Assembly: GCA_036925085.1 (NCBI GenBank) | Contig: JAUPFP010000004.1 | Location: 124,001-188,000 of the forward strand | Source of the DNA: Brachycybe producta | Lineage: Eukaryota; Arthropoda; Diplopoda; Playtdesmida; Andrognathidae | DNA length: 64,000 nt | Reading direction: 5' to 3' | In this document: positions 60,894 through 64,000 of the stretch, one piece after another | How the letters are laid out: every line of letters starts with the position of its first letter | How positions within the stretch are numbered: position 1 is the first letter of the stretch | The notes under the pieces: model-generated | Database searches by the model: none | What the model was told of the DNA's origin: nothing | What the model saw: the letters and a program-made list of their open reading frames with translations, nothing else | Made by a program: the position numbers and the translations under genes

Positions 60894-61895
60894 GTACAGC
60901 AAAATTACACTTGATTTCAATGTCTTTTCACAAAGATTCATTGAAGAAGAAATTTGATATTTTGTCAGAATCCTACGAAAGTCCAGACATAACACGACGT
61001 CTATGAATGTTTGGCGAAACAACAGTGTATTTGAGGCTATTTTCTTTCTTAATATAGAACATTTTCAAATGACGTCTATTAAACAATTCTGCGGGCGCCC
61101 TTAGTTGAGCTTTACAAATTTTTATATTTACCATAACCTCAAATACAGTTAAAAAAAACATTTAAAATGGCCACTGTGATGTCTTTTTTTAATTATCCTA
61201 TATAAAAATAACATTCGATTCAAATATTACAATTTTTTTCTTCAAATTCGTTACAATGATATAAAAATGTGGAAATGACAATAGGCATTTGTAATAAAAC
61301 ACAATTGTCCAAATCCATAAATGGCAGCAATTTTCGTTTTTTTTTATAATAATCTTTCTTATATCTCTCTATTTCTTTCAATTCGAAACACAGTTTCATA
61401 TATATAATAATTTCATAATATATTTCTCTGCAAACTGACAACAAACATTTAACAACAACAAAAATGTTGTCCCAACTCTTTTTTTTTTTCTTCCTAAATG
61501 TTCATAAGTCAAACGAGCAAATTTTAATCTTTTCATAATCGATAACTTTTATCACTTAATAATAATCAAATTGTAAAAACCTAATAAAGCAAAAAAAAAC
61601 CAATAAGCACAAATAACAAAAAAAAAACATATTTACGACTGAACGGTTGCAATTAAAAATAATAGAAATAACTCTCAATAATTATTAATTAACGTATATA
61701 CTTCTCCTTTTTTTGTTTCAAATGAGTTTTATGAATTAACACCTTGGTCCACTCTTATTAAAAGTGAAGTATATACGAAATGATTAAAATAGTAGATTAG
61801 CCATGATGAAATTAAAATCAAATTAGCTGCATTTTTATAAGATTACTGTGTGAAAAAATTTAAAATTTTTAATCCTATCTTGTAAAATTTATATT

Positions 61896-62630
61896 CAGGG
61901 TGGCTAGGATTTAAATCCATTGATTTGTTTCATTAAAATCAACTTGAAGTAAATGATTAATTTAAATCGGATTTAAGTCACGATTTCATATAATAAAAAA
62001 AACGTTGACAACACCATAAAAATCATGTTATTTAAATCACATTTTGAGATTTTTTTTTATAATTTTTCTTTTCTATTACACTTGCCTCTTCGTAAGAAGA
62101 AACTTGTGACGTCAGACGGGTTGACCTATAATTTAGAATTATGTCATTTAATCTGGTGTGTTCCAGGTGGAACGATGCCAAGGGTTGGAGTTGGAGGCTA
62201 GCAGTGTGTGGAGGTAGCAAAAAAAAAAAAGGTATACAAAAATGAGCGGTTAAATAGCATATGGATTTGGAGCGAAATGGAGCGCAAATTTTTTTTTTTA
62301 CAAATTTTAAAGAATAAATTTTGATTGAAATAGTTTAATTTTAAAACGTAAAAATACTGAGATTAATTAGCAGTGTTTTCATCTAGGTTTTTTTTTGCGC
62401 TCCGTTCAGCTTTTGTATTCTAATTTTGTAATCTATTTAACCGCTCATATGTTTATACTTTTTTTTCGGTACCTCCACATCACTGCTAGCCTCTACCTCC
62501 AACCCTTGACTTCTAACAATGAGGCAAGTATAAAAAAGTGAATTTTTTTTTCTTTATATGAAATTTTAAATAAATAAAACAAAATCCTACTATTGAATTT
62601 TTTAAATCATGATTTTTACTCACCACCCTG
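61896..62630. mobile_element. Palindromic element with CAGGGTGG ends, hAT-like
   Basis: Terminal CAGGGTGG / CCACCCTG with inner ATTTAAATCC / AAATCATGATT arms. No convincing target duplication. It contains a second palindrome nested within. Confidence 0.65.
62076..62534. repeat. Nested palindromic element
   Basis: ACACTTGCCTC pairs with GAGGCAAGTAT at the ends. Inside, AAGGGTTGGAGTTGGAGGCT pairs with AGCCTCTACCTCCAACCCTT, and TGAGCGGTTAAATAG with CTATTTAACCGCTCA. It lies in the middle of the 61896-62630 element. Confidence 0.8.
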
Positions 62631-63139
62631 ATATGAATAATTCTTTCCTTTTTTTGCATTTAATAAAAGAAAATCTGCTCAGAAAATTTATAAGAAAATT
62701 TAAAGAACTAGTTGATGGCACGGAAATTCAAAGCCCTGAGCTTAAAAAAAAATGAAAATCAAGAAGAGCCACAACACAAACTCAAATTTCTCAAACTGTA
62801 AATCACATAATCCAAGTGGCTGCTGCTGGTTCAACCAATGTCCTCGAGTTATTGTAAGTTGGGCATATTCCTATTTGTAATCATGGTTTATTTGTTAACC
62901 TCTTTTTTCATTCATAATTTTATATAATAATTAAAATAAAAACCAACAAAATTGGACCAATAAAAAAAATGCAACAACCAAATGGGTTCAAGCTGCAACA
63001 TTATTTGATTTGACTAAAACAAATCATTATTAAAATTCAATGGTAACAGCAGCTCTTTTTTAAAAAAAAAATAAGTAACTTTAAACACTTGGCACCAAGC
63101 ACAATTTACTCACTGCATTACTAAACCGCTAAACATTGC

Positions 63140-63465
63140 TAAACTGCATTATTTGCTTTCTGTCGCTTTAAAGCTTTGTGTTGCTTTTTGTAACTTTTCA
63201 ACTTACTGCTTATGCCTGTTTTAATGCATTTAAAAAAACTGCTTGCTTTCTACAGCGTCCATTTGAGTTTTTGATATTTGAAGCAGATCATAACGTTAAA
63301 AAACAAACTAACCAATCAGTCATGACGCAACAGCTAAATGTCCCTTTTTAAGCAAGTTAGAGGTTAGATTTTGACGCCAATATACAGTAACGAATTCGTT
63401 GCTTGAAATTGTAAACCAAAATCAAGCAGCAGCTTTAAAGCCATAGAAAGCGAATATGCAGTCTA
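63140..63465. repeat. Palindromic element near the right edge
   Basis: ACTGCATTATTTGCTTTCTG followed by TCGCTTTAAAGCT pairs with AGCTTTAAAGCCATAGAAAG followed by CGAATATGCAGT. Confidence 0.7.
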
Positions 63466-64000
63466 ACCTTAACCGCACTTTCCTTAACTCTTATGATTCT
63501 CTATTCGGTTAAACAAAATAAGAGTTTCTTATCTGTCCGAATGATCTTAAGATGAGCAAACATTATTTCTTGTTTTGTTCATCAACCGCCATCGAAAATT
63601 TCTTACGGTATGACTGTGACATCATTGCCTATTTGGTCCAGGAATTTGCAGCTCAGATGCCATCCTCTACGTATCCTTTACGATACCGTCTTTATGCGTG
63701 CGCACATTCAACCGTCGAAACAATCAAATTGTAAAAGAAAGTGCGAAATAGCAAAAAAAAACTACAAATGCAACAATAATACAATTTTTTGTTGTATTGC
63801 AAATTCCACCATTCGATGTTCTTACCAAAATTCTGATCTGAATAAATCACAAAAATCCATAAATAAAACAAATAATGGAAATAATTTTGTAACAAATGCA
63901 CAAACATAAAAAAAACGTTAATAATCAATAATAAAATGACTTCTGCTTTGTTTATATGGCAAAGATAAATGACTGAATTGTAATTCTTAATATTTGGACA

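Larger units (their letters stand above)
58773..64000. other. Right flank, no gene found
   Basis: 5.2 kb without recognisable coding sequence; the 106-codon frame at 59198-59518 has no familiar features. A GTT/GCT-rich run is near 59948. Several palindromic elements occupy 60.5-63.5 kb. The OATP array ends with gene 9 within this window. Confidence 0.65.

Noticed and set aside
1..64000. tRNA, rRNA, CRISPR, operon or bacterial signals
   Set aside because: The window is intron-containing eukaryotic DNA; no cloverleaf, rRNA or regularly spaced spacer array was recognised by eye.

Overview
This is eukaryotic nuclear DNA from an AT-rich animal, most likely an invertebrate. Short introns, dense small palindromic transposons and an hAT transposase fragment of the kind common in insect genomes point towards an arthropod, but nothing in the window proves the clade. 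The only protein family present is the organic anion transporting polypeptide family (OATP, SLCO/SLC21). Nine OATP loci lie head to tail on the + strand between about 5.7 and 58.8 kb. Eight look intact (673-706 aa predicted) and the second is a pseudogene.

All nine share one architecture of nine coding exons with the same phases: a large exon 1 (N-terminus and first membrane segments), then exons of 87, about 210, 165, 196, about 140, about 188, 65 and about 300-380 nt. Exon 3 carries the OATP signature (D-P-R-W-x-G-A-W-W). Exons 6-7 carry the Kazal-like cysteine-rich extracellular loop. The most divergent copies are at the right end (genes 8 and 9) and the youngest are on the left. Genes 3 and 4 (14.88-17.75 and 19.15-22.00 kb) sit in a recent tandem duplication of about 4.3 kb.

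The most interesting signal is at the donor of intron 5. Exon 5 is 196 nt in every copy (199 nt in gene 9). Its donor changes in map order from right to left: GT in genes 9 and 8, GC (GCAAGT) in genes 7 and 6, and an apparent GA (GAAAGT) in genes 5 to 1. In gene 5 no in-phase GT or GC alternative exists, so either GA-AG splicing occurs or the gene is not translated as predicted. Transcript data would settle this.

The DNA between genes is 1-5 kb per gap and holds no further convincing protein gene. It contains hAT-type elements with 8-bp target duplications (13521-14240, 22051-22561, 36279-37186, 44614-44924, 54588-54901), a Mutator-like miniature element nested in one of them (36483-36686), a palindromic family of about 300-400 bp repeated at least 14 times in introns and spacers, a second palindromic family near 1.6, 4.7 and 27.4 kb, a 163-bp minisatellite and a 22-bp minisatellite. 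Gene models were built by hand from reading frame, phase and paralogue alignment. Transcription start sites, UTR limits and poly(A) sites are mostly undetermined.
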